64,000 nucleotides of DNA from Polyangiaceae bacterium (GTDB lineage Bacteria; Myxococcota_A; Polyangia; Polyangiales; Polyangiaceae), in NCBI GenBank assembly GCA_013361525.1, contig JABFXY010000158.1, positions 18,520 to 82,519 of the forward strand. Direction: 5' to 3'. Position 1 is the stretch's first letter, and every line of letters begins with the position of its first letter. Position numbers and translations under genes: made by a program. Of the stretch, positions 39,394-48,401 are shown in pieces. The notes under the pieces were generated by a model. The model had not been told where the DNA came from, made no database searches, and saw only the letters and a program-made list of their open reading frames with translations.

Positions 39394-41016
39394 ATGTCGA
39401 TGTCGAGCCCGGTCACCATTGTCGTCCATGACACCGATGGGTTCGTCAGCATCCGGCCGACGCCGGGCGCGAATGCTTCGTCCGCGCCGGCGCCCGAGGC
39501 GGGAGCCGATCCGCTGATAGGCCGCCTCATCGCGGATCGATACCGAATCCTGCGCCGCATCGGACGTGGCGGTATGGGCGTCGTCTACGAGGTCGAGCAC
39601 GCAGCCATCGGCAAGCTCTTGGCGATGAAGCTCTTGTCCGGCGACATCGCGGCGAACCCCGACGTGGTGCGCAGATTCAAGCGGGAGGCCCTCGCCGCAT
39701 CACGCCTCCACAGCCCCAACACCGTCCAGGTCTTCGATTATGGAGTATCCGACGGCCTGACCTTCCTCGTCATGGAGCTGGTGCCCGGCGAATCGATGTC
39801 GGCGGTGCTCCGCCGCGAAGGCCCCATGACCTTCGGCAGGCTCGCCAAGATCGTCGTACAAGTCTGTAATGCGCTATCCGAAGCCCACGACAAGGGCATC
39901 ATCCATCGCGACATCAAACCCGACAACGTGATGTTGATGCCCGGCCCCGACGGCGCGGAGATCGCCAAAGTCGTCGATTTCGGGCTCGCGTTGCTGCGCG
40001 ACGGAGACGGCCTCAACGAGGCGACGACCCGGGGCGTCATCCTCGGAACGCCCAATTACATGTCACCGGAGCAGATCCGCGGCGACCCCCTCGACGGCCG
40101 CGCCGACGTCTACAGCGTCGGCGCGCTCATGTACGTCGCCTTGTCCGGTCATCATCCCTTTTCCGGCAAACCGACGGAGGTGCTCGTCAAACATCTGTCG
40201 CAGCCACCTCTACCGCTCTCGCGTCGAGCCCGAGATCGCAACATCGACGCCGCCGCGAACGATCTCGTGATGCGGACCCTGAGGAAAGATCCGCGCGAAC
40301 GCCCCGCGAGCGCCGCCGCGCTCCGGTCGCTCCTCGTGGACGAGCTGCGCTGCGCGGGCTCATCCAGCGTCGAAGCGCTGCTCGACCCGGTGCGCGTCCA
40401 ACGGTGGACGAGCCTTACCGACGGCCCGCACAGTGAAAAGGTCGGCCTCGCCACCCGGGACGACGTCGACGCCTACGAGCGCCGACTCCGAAAAAGCCGT
40501 TACGGATCGCTCCTCGTCTTGGGTGCCTGTGCCATCGTCGGAACGGCGCTCGCCGTCGGGTCGTTCATGGCGGAGCGCGCCTTCGACGGACGCGAGGCCG
40601 AGCCGAACAACACCCCCGCAACTGCCACGTACCTACCGTTCGGCGCAGAAGTGACGGGCTATCTCGGTAAGCGCGTCGATGCGCAAACAGGCGACCGCGA
40701 CTTCTACGCCGTCGACGTTCCAGCGAGCGACGACGGTCGCGACCGTGTCACTTTGCACGTTACCCCACTTCCCAACATGGCACTCTGCGCCGTCGTCTAC
40801 GACCGAGGTTGGCCGGAGCCGACAGGGCGCTTTTGCGGCGGCGGGCCCGGGAAGGTCATCGCGCCTGGCCCTCTATCGTTATCGCCTGGGCGGCACTACA
40901 TCGAAATCCAGCAGAACGTCGCGGCGCAGGAGGGAGGCGCGGCGTTCGTCCATGAGAACGTGTCCGACGCGTATCGGTTGTCGGTGGGATACGCACGTTC
41001 GGGCGCACCGCGCTGA
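39394..41016 (+). CDS. Ser/Thr protein kinase with extracytoplasmic PPC-like domain
   Basis: A 540-residue Hanks-type kinase. The glycine loop GRGGMG is at 57-62, Lys79, catalytic HRDIKPDN at 171-178, DFG at 195-197, GTPNYMSPEQ. One membrane helix follows the linker (YGSLLVLGACAIVGTALAVGSF). The outer part has one EPNN-type PPC-like sandwich (EAEPNNTPATATYLPFGAEVTGYLGKR). It shares kinase, linker and outer-domain order with the kinase at 31482 but lacks the zinc ribbon and the second PPC-like domain, so the two are paralogues about 6 kb apart. ATG 39394 is preferred; ATG 39400 and a TTG at 39340 are alternatives. Confidence 0.92.
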   Translation: MSMSSPVTIVVHDTDGFVSIRPTPGANASSAPAPEAGADPLIGRLIADRYRILRRIGRGGMGVVYEVEHAAIGKLLAMKLLSGDIAANPDVVRRFKREALAASRLHSPNTVQVFDYGVSDGLTFLVMELVPGESMSAVLRREGPMTFGRLAKIVVQVCNALSEAHDKGIIHRDIKPDNVMLMPGPDGAEIAKVVDFGLALLRDGDGLNEATTRGVILGTPNYMSPEQIRGDPLDGRADVYSVGALMYVALSGHHPFSGKPTEVLVKHLSQPPLPLSRRARDRNIDAAANDLVMRTLRKDPRERPASAAALRSLLVDELRCAGSSSVEALLDPVRVQRWTSLTDGPHSEKVGLATRDDVDAYERRLRKSRYGSLLVLGACAIVGTALAVGSFMAERAFDGREAEPNNTPATATYLPFGAEVTGYLGKRVDAQTGDRDFYAVDVPASDDGRDRVTLHVTPLPNMALCAVVYDRGWPEPTGRFCGGGPGKVIAPGPLSLSPGRHYIEIQQNVAAQEGGAAFVHENVSDAYRLSVGYARSGAPR

Positions 41017-41470
41017 CGATTCCGCTGCGCTCTCGCGGCTTAGACCTTCGCGCCGACCTCCATCCCGATCCCCTCCGATCCGCAGCGTCCGCCGCGAGCT
41101 ACGACGCAAACCGAGCGTACAGAACGATGCGCACCGGGCGCTGGTCTTATCTGCGAGGCAGCCTGCCCGCTTTCGTGCGCACTGGCTTCACGATGAATGC
41201 CGATGACATTGCCGGTGGGAGGTAGGCTGTTCTTTCGCACACACCGCGCCCGCTGCGATGGTCGGGCGACCACCTTCCCAAACCCCGACACGCACCTTCC
41301 CGCGCTCGATGCTCCCTTACTCGTCCCGCTGACCACCCTGCCCGAAGCAGCGCCTCTGGTAGGCGGAGCCAGAAACCCTGTCCACGCTGGCCGCGAGGCG
41401 GCGAATAGAGGCCGTGCGTGGTGTGGCTCGTTCGGGATCGGGCCACCTCCAGGCCGTAAAAGGTGACCCC
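41017..41470. other. 454-base stretch without a convincing gene
   Basis: The stretch lies between the kinase gene and the next hypothetical gene. Several frames are open because of the base composition, but none has a start, ribosome site and recognisable product. It presumably holds the kinase transcript end and the promoter of the gene at 41471; no clear hairpin-plus-T terminator was found by eye. Confidence 0.5.
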
Positions 41471-42316
41471 GTGGCAGTGAGAAGGAAGCGGCAAGTGTCG
41501 GTGAGGAGAGGCCCGGACATCAGCGAGGTGGAGGCCGGAGCGGTCCTGACCTCGATCGCCGAGGAATTCGTGCGAAAGGTCGCGCTGGACAACAAGGCGC
41601 GGGCGCTTCTGTCACGGGCTGCGCGATTTCTCGCGATGGTGCCGTCTCCGATGTTCGGACTGCTTTGCCGGCGGGCCGGGTACCGGGACAAGGATCACGA
41701 GCAGTTGTGGGATCTGTACCGCAAGGCGTCCGGCGGCTTCCGGCCATTGGAGCATTTCTTCGGCCAGGTGACCGACGCGCAGCCGTACGGGGCAATGCGG
41801 TCGTGGCTCGCGGAGCTCGACGCCTTCGAGAACACGTGGCTGCCGCGTACGCGCGTCATCATGCAGCGTGTGGTGCCGCGCGATCGGCGCGCGCGCTTCG
41901 TCGGTGCCTTCTTTTCGGCGCTGGAGCAGCAGCCGCGCGGGCCACGTGTGATGTTTTCGGTTCCACTGCTCTTGGATCGGATTCGGCAACTCCGCACGAG
42001 CACAGAGCCTTTCGCGCGCGACGTCGCCGAGGCGCTCGAAGAGCGCGGCCTCACGCCGGAGCTCTTGGCTCGCGTGGACGACGTGATAGCCCAGGTCCAG
42101 GGTCGAGATTTCGGCACCGAAGTCCCCGGCTCGAGGGAGGCCACCGCGCGGGCGGTGACGGCACAGCGCGAGCTGCGAGCGCATTTTGAGGTATTTCGAG
42201 ATGTGTTCCGTGAGTGGTCGACGATGTTCCGAACGGCGGGAGCGACGAGCACGCAATTGGTGCTTCTGGGGCTTTCGCAGTCGGTCGCCAGCCGGGTCGA
42301 GCCGGAGGGCTCTTGA
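41471..42316 (+). CDS. Hypothetical helical protein
   Basis: A 281-residue protein beginning with GTG and a basic N terminus (VAVRRKRQVSVRRG). It is mostly alpha-helical, Arg/Leu-rich, and has no signal peptide or membrane helix. Distinctive stretches include LLSRAARFLAMVPSPMFGLLCRRAGYRDKDHEQLWDLYR and ERGLTPELLARVDDVIAQVQG. No domain is recognised. The start is uncertain: the frame is open further upstream to about 41414. The stop is 78 bases before the next lipoprotein gene on the same strand. Confidence 0.55.
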   Translation: MAVRRKRQVSVRRGPDISEVEAGAVLTSIAEEFVRKVALDNKARALLSRAARFLAMVPSPMFGLLCRRAGYRDKDHEQLWDLYRKASGGFRPLEHFFGQVTDAQPYGAMRSWLAELDAFENTWLPRTRVIMQRVVPRDRRARFVGAFFSALEQQPRGPRVMFSVPLLLDRIRQLRTSTEPFARDVAEALEERGLTPELLARVDDVIAQVQGRDFGTEVPGSREATARAVTAQRELRAHFEVFRDVFREWSTMFRTAGATSTQLVLLGLSQSVASRVEPEGS

Positions 42317-42394
42317 CCAATCCAAGGGGCGGCGTGCTCGAGTTGGACGAGGGGCCTTTTGCCACGTGCACGAAACCGTGGCATCTCTCGGGTC

Positions 42395-43678
42395 GTGAAA
42401 ATCTTGGCTTTTGGCTCTTATCTGGTTGTTGCGATTGTGGCGTCGAGCGCATGCGGGGCCCGTACGGAGCTGACGGTGCGCGACGACGACGGAGCTGACG
42501 CAGGCGGTCGCGGCACCGGCGGTTCGACTTCGTCGCTCACCGGCGGAGGGGGCGAAGGCGGCGGCGCCACCGGACCATGTGCTGCACTCACCATCGACCC
42601 CGTGGTGGATCTCTATCCGAACGAGACTGTCGATATCGAGCTCGGAAGTCTCTCGGCCGGACAATCCAACAGCGTCCTCGGGACCGTTCGTCCGGACGGC
42701 GTATACCAAGAAGGTATCTCCGCAATTGGTGAGTGGCCGCCGGGGCGCACCGGTGCCGCGCTGCTCGAGGGAGGGCTGTTCGAGACATTGGCGACAACGT
42801 CGATCGCGAATGGTGACTTCGCCGCAATCTTCGGCGGCTCGCCTTCGTTTGGAACCGCTCAGACTTGGGGCGAATCGCCGCTCACGCCGGGGGCGCTCAC
42901 CACGGGGACCCTGGCCGTCCTCGAAGACGATCCGTCGGCCGCGCTCTTCGCAACCGGCAATGGCCAAGGCGAGCTGCTCTTCGGATTGTTGCTGCACGGT
43001 TTCAATCGGCAATCCCTGCTCGTTCGCGCGGGCGGCGTTGGTCCCGACTTCTGGGTGGACCAAGCACAGCCGCTGGGCTGCACGTCGGGTATCCCGTCGG
43101 CGGACGCCGTGTCGATTCCCGGTGGCTATGCGGTCGTCGCGTCGTCGGGTGGGTCCGTTCCGAACCCGTGTCTCATCGACGGTCCCGCAGGCGCACCGGG
43201 CACATTGTCCCTGGCCTTCGTCGATGACAACGGCACGACGGAGCGGCTTCGCTGGGACGCGACGGCTTCGATCCGAACCGTGCACGTCGCGCGGGCGAAA
43301 ACCGGGCGGCTCTTCGCAGCCTACGGGCTCGAGATTCCGGGCTCGGCGATATGGTCGACGTCTGTCTCGCCTGAAATGGATTCGTCCACGGAGCCCACGG
43401 AGATCTCCAGCCTCGCTGCGGATTCGTTCGCGCTTACGCCGCTCGGTGACGGGGTCGTGCTGTCGTGGGTCACATCGACGTCGACGTTCGAGGCTCGCTT
43501 CATCGACACCTCGGGGCAGGTGACCGCGACGCTCTCCGAGCCCCTGCGCTCAGCGCAACCGGCGGGGCGCACCCTCGGCGTCGCCGCCCCCGACGCCTCG
43601 AGCGCGCTGGTCGCGTGGACGCAGCTCACAGGGCAGCGACAAAGCGTGCTCGCGACCCGCGTTCGTTGCGTTCCGTGA
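42395..43678 (+). CDS. Hypothetical lipoprotein, propeller-like repeats
   Basis: A 427-residue lipoprotein. A GTG start opens VKILAFGSYLVVAIVASSAC with Cys20 after SSA, followed by CGARTEL and a Gly/Ser/Thr-rich linker, a typical myxobacterial surface-lipoprotein leader. The mature domain is beta-rich with repeating strands that report on values and text-like segments (GGYAVVASSGG, GTLSLAFVDDNGTTERLRW, RTVHVARAKTGRLFAAYG, DGVVLSWVTSTSTFEARF, SALVAWTQLTGQR), consistent with a beta-propeller. There is no catalytic motif. The longer ATG start 12 codons upstream weakens the signal peptide. The TerB-like gene follows after 35 bases. Confidence 0.7.
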   Translation: MKILAFGSYLVVAIVASSACGARTELTVRDDDGADAGGRGTGGSTSSLTGGGGEGGGATGPCAALTIDPVVDLYPNETVDIELGSLSAGQSNSVLGTVRPDGVYQEGISAIGEWPPGRTGAALLEGGLFETLATTSIANGDFAAIFGGSPSFGTAQTWGESPLTPGALTTGTLAVLEDDPSAALFATGNGQGELLFGLLLHGFNRQSLLVRAGGVGPDFWVDQAQPLGCTSGIPSADAVSIPGGYAVVASSGGSVPNPCLIDGPAGAPGTLSLAFVDDNGTTERLRWDATASIRTVHVARAKTGRLFAAYGLEIPGSAIWSTSVSPEMDSSTEPTEISSLAADSFALTPLGDGVVLSWVTSTSTFEARFIDTSGQVTATLSEPLRSAQPAGRTLGVAAPDASSALVAWTQLTGQRQSVLATRVRCVP

Positions 43679-43713
43679 TCGCCCATCTTGACAGCGCCCA
43701 CGGCGACGAGATC

Positions 43714-44109
43714 ATGGCCGACATGGATCCGCAGAACGTCGCGATTTTGAAGTCGCTCGTCAGCGTCGCATGGGCAGACGGCAGCTATGGCCCGCAAGAG
43801 AAGGAAATGCTCGATGCCCTCCTCGTCGCGTTCGACGCGAGCGACGCGCAGGCCGGCGAGCTCCGCAAGTATGCCGAGACCAGGCGCGCGCTCGAAGACA
43901 TCCCGATCGACGAGCTGTCGTCGGATGATCTACGCGTGCTGATTCAGCACGCGGTTCTGCTCACGTTCATCGACGGCACGCAGGATCCGAAAGAGAAGGA
44001 GTTCGTCGCGTCCATGGCGCGATACGTCGGTATCCCCGACCAAGAAGCAAACGCCCTCATCGGGCAAGCCGAAGAGCGCGCGAAGAAGAATCTGGGGCTC
44101 CTCAAGTAG
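43714..44109 (+). CDS. TerB-like small acidic protein
   Basis: A 131-residue helical protein. The opening VAILKSLVSVAWADGSYGPQEKEMLDALLVAFDAS has the A-W-A-D-G-x-x-x-x-x-E-x-x-x-L pattern of TerB-type helical domains. A second half (VLLTFIDGTQDPKEKEFVASMARYVGI) repeats the D-G-x-x-x-x-x-E pattern. TerB domains bind divalent metal and occur in tellurite-resistance and other stress systems; no ter genes are nearby. The gene precedes the MmcQ-like gene with 2 bases between stop and start, so the two are probably co-transcribed. Confidence 0.78.
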   Translation: MADMDPQNVAILKSLVSVAWADGSYGPQEKEMLDALLVAFDASDAQAGELRKYAETRRALEDIPIDELSSDDLRVLIQHAVLLTFIDGTQDPKEKEFVASMARYVGIPDQEANALIGQAEERAKKNLGLLK

Positions 44110-44111
44110 TC

Positions 44112-44720
44112 ATGGCCAAATCGAAGAGCGCGACGGACCCCCTCCTCAAAGAGCTCCGCGAGTTCGGGCTCGCCTATCCCGGCGCGCACACCAAGAGCCC
44201 GTGGCCCGGCCATTTGGATTTGGCCGTCAAAGACAAGACCTTCGCGTATCTCAGCGTCGAGGGGGAGCCTTTCGGCATCTCGTGCAAGCTCCCGCAATCG
44301 TGCTCGGCCGCGTTGATGCTGCCTTTCACATCGCCGACCGCGTACGGCCTGGGAAAAAGCGGCTGGGTATCGGCGAAGTTCGGCGGGGACGAAATGCCGC
44401 CGATCGAGATGCTCAAAGCGTGGATCGACGAGAGCTATCGAGCACAGGCACCGAAGAAGCTCGTCGCGCAATTGGGCGCGCCGCTCGGCGAGATGGAAGA
44501 AGTGCCGATGGGCTTCGGCGCGGCGAACGCGACGCCGAAGAAGGGCGCCGCGAAGAAGGCCGCGCCGAAGAAGGCGGCTGCTCCCAAGAAGCCCGCGGCA
44601 AAGAAGCCTGCGGCCAAGAAGGCCGCGCCGGCGAAGAAGGTCGCAGCGAAGAAGCCTGCTGCCAAAAAGCCCGCGGCGAAAAAGCCTGCGGCAAAGAAGC
44701 CCGCCGCGAAAAAGAAGTAG
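44112..44720 (+). CDS. MmcQ/YjbR-like protein with histone H1-like lysine tail
   Basis: A 202-residue protein. Residues 8-135 resemble the MmcQ/YjbR fold: LLKELREFGLAYPGAHTKSPWPGHLDLAVKDKTFAYLSVEG, then SCKLPQS and a C-terminal helical part with GWVSAKF. Residues 142-202 are an uninterrupted Lys/Ala/Pro repeat (KKPAA units), as in histone H1 and in bacterial H1-like proteins. YjbR-like proteins have a DNA-binding-type fold, so a nucleoid-associated role is possible. The repeat is also visible at the DNA level. Its neighbour is the TerB-like gene, 2 bases upstream. Confidence 0.78.
   Translation: MAKSKSATDPLLKELREFGLAYPGAHTKSPWPGHLDLAVKDKTFAYLSVEGEPFGISCKLPQSCSAALMLPFTSPTAYGLGKSGWVSAKFGGDEMPPIEMLKAWIDESYRAQAPKKLVAQLGAPLGEMEEVPMGFGAANATPKKGAAKKAAPKKAAAPKKPAAKKPAAKKAAPAKKVAAKKPAAKKPAAKKPAAKKPAAKKK
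44536..44717. repeat. Lys/Ala/Pro codon repeats of the H1-like tail
   Basis: Imperfect short repeats of about 15 bases of the form AAGAAGCCGGCGGC or AAAAAGCCTGCGGC tile the 3' end of the MmcQ-like gene, encoding KKPAA units. Such repeats are prone to length change by slippage. Confidence 0.7.
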
Positions 44721-44739
44721 TCGGAGCAGGCGGGGTAAT

Positions 44740-44767
44740 GGCGCGAGGCGACGCTTCGCGCCCTTTT
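44740..44767 (+). terminator. Possible rho-independent terminator
   Basis: A 7-bp stem GGCGCGA / TCGCGCC encloses a nine-base loop (44740-44762) and is followed by CTTTT. It sits 20 bases past the MmcQ-like stop and just before the end of the convergent lipoprotein gene. The T run is short, so efficiency is uncertain. Confidence 0.45.
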
Positions 44768-44772
44768 GCCAT

Positions 44773-46191
44773 TTACGGAACCGGTAGCGGTTTGATCGAC
44801 TTGGTCTTTTCGCGGTAGGCCGCGGCGGACGCATTCCAAACGAAGGACTGCTCCAGGCCGACGACTTTGTCGGGCGCCGACCAATCCTCCATTAGATTGT
44901 AGCGAAACACGACCCGCGCGAGGTCGGACGACACCTGGACGTCGACGGTCTCCTGCCCCGAGCCGCCGTGCGCTCCCACCTCGACGGCTTGCGCGAAGTG
45001 GCCGTCCGGCTCCACCCCGAGGATCGCAACGGAGATCATCGGGCAGGCGCCGCATTGGCCGGTTCCGAGGATGCTGGCCGAGCCTTCATATTGAATGCCC
45101 AGCTCCAGGCGCTTGTTGCGGTGGGCTTTGCCGACGATTCGGCCACCGCCGATGGGCGCGATATCGACGACGACGCCATTGCGGCTCGAGACGAGGACGT
45201 CCCCCGTCTGCCAACCGAAGCCTGGACCGGCGACGACCTGCTCGATCAGCGTCTCGCCGTCGGTGAGGACCGGGATCTTCGCAGCGAGGTCGACGACCAC
45301 GTCGCTCGGGCTGGGGAGCTCGGGCTCCCATTGATACCCCATCCACTCATTGAGCAGGTAGTGAAGCGTGCTCGGCGCGTCCGGCTCGTAATAGACGATA
45401 TGGTCGGTATTGATATCCAGGAGGTGACGAAGGAGCGTGCCCGGCTTCGCCATCGCCAGCGGGGTCGTCATCTTCGCGTCGATCACGGCGGTTCGGTGCG
45501 GCCGCCCGGGGAGCGGCACCTCGACGCGGAGTTGCTCGATGGAGGCGGTCGTCAGCGCGGGCAACCGCTCGATGGGGACGATGCCCTCCAGCGTTCGGCG
45601 CCCGTCTGCGTGCTGCTCGACGAAGATGCTGTCGTGTGCGCCCGACCAGAACGTGCGCGCGAAGGAGGCGAGCAGCTCATTGCGGCGCGGAATTTGATCG
45701 GCGCGCCATTCTTTGCATTTCGCGCGCGCCGCATCGTCTTGCATGTTGTCGACGCACCATTGGTCGTCCGGCACCTCCGTCTCGCCGAATTGGTTCGCAA
45801 AGGCGACCGGCGGCAGAACGGGCGGCTCGGTTCGGACCACAACGTCGATGGGATCGCGCGATTGCGAGGCGTCGCGAAACTCGAGGGCGATGACCAGGCC
45901 GCGAGCATCGAACGCGAGCCAACCGCGCGCTCCCTCGGTCTCGAGGCTCGGCGGCGAAACCCATTCGGCGAGGTCGCCGTCTGCGCGAAACGACGGCGGC
46001 GGGGCGCCGGTGGCGGGGCGGATCTCGACGGGGGAAGATGGTGGCTCCGCGAGCGCTGGAGGCTCTGCGGCCGGAGCAGGCAGCTCGGCGGTGGCGACGG
46101 GAGTCTCGGTGGCGGAGGTCGCGGGAGCGGAGGCGCAGCCGGCGACGAGGAGGGTAAAGGAGCCGGCCGAGAGCAGACGTCTTGGAGACAT
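44773..46191 (-). CDS. Hypothetical lipoprotein
   Basis: A 472-residue lipoprotein with lipobox VAGC (Cys19) and a Pro/Ala/Glu/Thr-rich linker to about residue 65. The mature region is beta-rich with acidic patches and Trp-rich strands (DGDLAEWVSPPSLETEG, ARGWLAFDARGLVIALEFRDAS). It resembles a DOMON or carbohydrate-binding-like sandwich at the start, then unknown parts with a GQCGACP loop near residue 388. No enzyme motif is seen. It is encoded downstream of, and on the same strand as, the kinase gene at 46337 (145-base gap). An envelope role is inferred. Confidence 0.65.
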   Translation of the reverse strand: MSPRRLLSAGSFTLLVAGCASAPATSATETPVATAELPAPAAEPPALAEPPSSPVEIRPATGAPPPSFRADGDLAEWVSPPSLETEGARGWLAFDARGLVIALEFRDASQSRDPIDVVVRTEPPVLPPVAFANQFGETEVPDDQWCVDNMQDDAARAKCKEWRADQIPRRNELLASFARTFWSGAHDSIFVEQHADGRRTLEGIVPIERLPALTTASIEQLRVEVPLPGRPHRTAVIDAKMTTPLAMAKPGTLLRHLLDINTDHIVYYEPDAPSTLHYLLNEWMGYQWEPELPSPSDVVVDLAAKIPVLTDGETLIEQVVAGPGFGWQTGDVLVSSRNGVVVDIAPIGGGRIVGKAHRNKRLELGIQYEGSASILGTGQCGACPMISVAILGVEPDGHFAQAVEVGAHGGSGQETVDVQVSSDLARVVFRYNLMEDWSAPDKVVGLEQSFVWNASAAAYREKTKSIKPLPVP

Positions 46192-46336
46192 GCCGAAGAG
46201 AACGCTCCCACATGTCGGGTCATGCCCGGAAGGATTTGGGGGGTTGGCTCGGCAGAAAGGCGGCTAGCCGCTCGGCGGCAAGCTGCACGGCGGGCGGCGC
46301 GGCGGGCAGCGACGGCCTCCGCAGCGCGCCCCGCCC

Positions 46337-48382
46337 CTACTTCTTCTTCGCCGCGTCGAGCCGCTTCCGCAACCGCTCCAACGCCCCATCCACTTTGCGC
46401 GTGTCTTTGAAACAACCCCTCGCTTGGATATCCAGGACGACAATGGAGCGCTCGTCACCCTCTTCGGCCGCTTTGTCGAGCAGCTCCGCCTTTTCGTCGC
46501 ATTGGGCAAAGCGGAGCTTGAACGCGACTCGAAGTGCGGGTGAGGCCTTTTCGAGGGCGGCCTCTTCACCGAGGGTCTTCTTCGCCTCGGTCGCAGACGG
46601 AGAAGTCCCGCTCGACTCGAGCATTTGGTAGAGCAAGTCTGGACCGGCCTGGCCTTGGGTGGTCGCGACGGCGAGGTAGATCTCGTGCGTCCGCGGGTGC
46701 TCTTTTTGCACGAGGGTGGTGAGGACTTTGCGAATGGCACTCTTCGCGGCCTTGTCCGAAAATAGCCGGGAGTGCGCCTCGAGGAGGCCTTTGGCGCGTT
46801 CGGCGGCGTCGTCGAGCTTCTTGTCTTTGACGAGCTTGTTGAGGGCGTCGATCGCCGCGGGGTCGGGCGGTGCGTCGCTCGCCGTGGAAACGGCGCTTGC
46901 CGACGCGGTCGTCACCGCTGCCGAATCGACGGCCGAGGCGGAGGGCTCGGCCGCGGACGTCGCAATGGTAGGAGCCGCGCTCCCGGTCGCCGTCGCAATG
47001 GCGGTCTCGACGGGGGCGGCCACGGACGGGCTCGTCGAATCGCCGGCTGGCGCGGAGCCTCCTGATTGGGATCGCGACCACGCAAAGATCGCAAACGCCA
47101 GCGCGGCACCGATACCGACGATGTAATAGACGGCACGATTCGGCTCGCGCTTGGTCGGCGACCAAACCATGAGTGAGGGGTCGACCTTTTCGACGGGTCG
47201 CGCGCTGGGCTCGTCGGGTCGCTCCTCCCGCCGGTCCGCGGGCCGCTCGTCGGGTTGCTTGTCGCCGGACCGCTGGGTGGAGGGCGGCCGGTCGCTCGTG
47301 AGCTCGGTCGCGCGACGCGACGACGCGGGGCGCGACTCTTCCTTGACGGACACGTTGGCCTCTTCGGTCGAGGTGATGATGGTGACGGGCGCGACGCTCG
47401 GTTTGGCGGGCGGCCTGGACGAGACCAGATCCGACGGGGGCGGTTGGCCTTCAGCCGGGACGCGTGCCTCGGGAACCGCCGCGTCAATCGCGGAGACGAC
47501 ATCCGTCCCCGTCTGAAAGCGCGCGTCGACGTCTTTTTCCAGGAGCTTCTGAACGATGAATTCGAGGACCGCGGGGACGGCGACGTCCGGCGCGCGCTCT
47601 TTGAATGGCGGCGCGGGCTTGAGGCGCTGCATCGCGAACAGCTCGAGCTCGTTCGGTGCGTCGAATGGATGTTTGCCGCTCAACATCTCGTAGAGCAGCA
47701 CGCCGAGCGCATAGAGGTCCGCGCGCAGATCGACGAGCTCCATGCCGAGGGCGGCCTCGGGTGCGAGGTATTCGATGGTGCCGAAGATCATGCCACCCGC
47801 TGTGAGGCGGCTGTTTTCGTCTTCTTCGTCCTTCGGCATGGTGGAGACGCGCGCCCCATCGATCTTTGCGAGACCGAAGTCGACGATCTTCACCGCGTCG
47901 CCGTCCGCGAGCATGATGTTTCGAGGCTTGAGATCGCGGTGGACGATTCCCCGTTTGTGAATCTCGGTTAGCGCGAGCGCGATCTGCCGGGCGATGCGCG
48001 CGGCGCGCGCAGGCGGAAGAGGCGCCTCTTGATCGATGAGCGAACGCAGCGTGGTGCCGCGCACGTATTCCATGACGAGGTAACGCGTCCCGTCGGGCAG
48101 CTCGCCGAAATCGGTCGCGGCGGCGACATGGGGATGGTTGACCTGTGCGCCGGCGAGCGCCTCGCGCTCGAACCGAAGGAACAGCTCGGGATGATCCTCC
48201 GCGTCGGGGTGGAGGACCTTCAGCGCGACACGCTTCTTCAGCTTGAGGTGGCGCGCGAGGTAAACGGTGCCCATTCCCCCCATCGCGAGGATGCGGTCGA
48301 TTTGGTAGCGCTCGTCGATGGTCTTGCCGACGAGAGACCTCGCTCGTTCTTCGGCGCGCCCGTGGAAGCTCGAGGGTCCCAT
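46337..48382 (-). CDS. Ser/Thr protein kinase with C-terminal helical extracytoplasmic part
   Basis: A 681-residue Hanks-type kinase. The glycine loop reads AMGGMG (33-38; Ala replaces the first Gly), then Lys55, HRDLKPRN at 148-155, DFG at 168-170 and a GTIEYLAPE activation-loop end. A Pro/Arg/Glu-rich linker (300-410) precedes a single membrane helix at about 418-436. The outer part begins with a Ser/Thr/Ala-rich stalk (about 440-510) and ends in an alpha-helical repeat region (LVKDKKLDDAAERAKGLLEAHSRLF onward), perhaps TPR-like. It lacks PPC-like domains, so it is a different class from the kinases at 31482 and 39394. It lies 19 bases from the molybdenum hydroxylase operon's last gene, same strand. 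Confidence 0.92.
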   Translation of the reverse strand: MGPSSFHGRAEERARSLVGKTIDERYQIDRILAMGGMGTVYLARHLKLKKRVALKVLHPDAEDHPELFLRFEREALAGAQVNHPHVAAATDFGELPDGTRYLVMEYVRGTTLRSLIDQEAPLPPARAARIARQIALALTEIHKRGIVHRDLKPRNIMLADGDAVKIVDFGLAKIDGARVSTMPKDEEDENSRLTAGGMIFGTIEYLAPEAALGMELVDLRADLYALGVLLYEMLSGKHPFDAPNELELFAMQRLKPAPPFKERAPDVAVPAVLEFIVQKLLEKDVDARFQTGTDVVSAIDAAVPEARVPAEGQPPPSDLVSSRPPAKPSVAPVTIITSTEEANVSVKEESRPASSRRATELTSDRPPSTQRSGDKQPDERPADRREERPDEPSARPVEKVDPSLMVWSPTKREPNRAVYYIVGIGAALAFAIFAWSRSQSGGSAPAGDSTSPSVAAPVETAIATATGSAAPTIATSAAEPSASAVDSAAVTTASASAVSTASDAPPDPAAIDALNKLVKDKKLDDAAERAKGLLEAHSRLFSDKAAKSAIRKVLTTLVQKEHPRTHEIYLAVATTQGQAGPDLLYQMLESSGTSPSATEAKKTLGEEAALEKASPALRVAFKLRFAQCDEKAELLDKAAEEGDERSIVVLDIQARGCFKDTRKVDGALERLRKRLDAAKKK

Positions 48383-48401
48383 ATGTCATTCGCTATCGGC
48401 G

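Noticed and set aside
41147..41209. A short minus-strand reading FIVKPVRTKAGR that loosely resembles the start of a phage integrase
   Set aside because: Only about 20 residues are present, with no downstream integrase catalytic residues or attachment sites. It is too weak to claim a remnant.
46192..46336. Candidate small gene between the lipoprotein and kinase genes
   Set aside because: No frame has a start codon with a ribosome site and a plausible product; the stretch is treated as intergenic.
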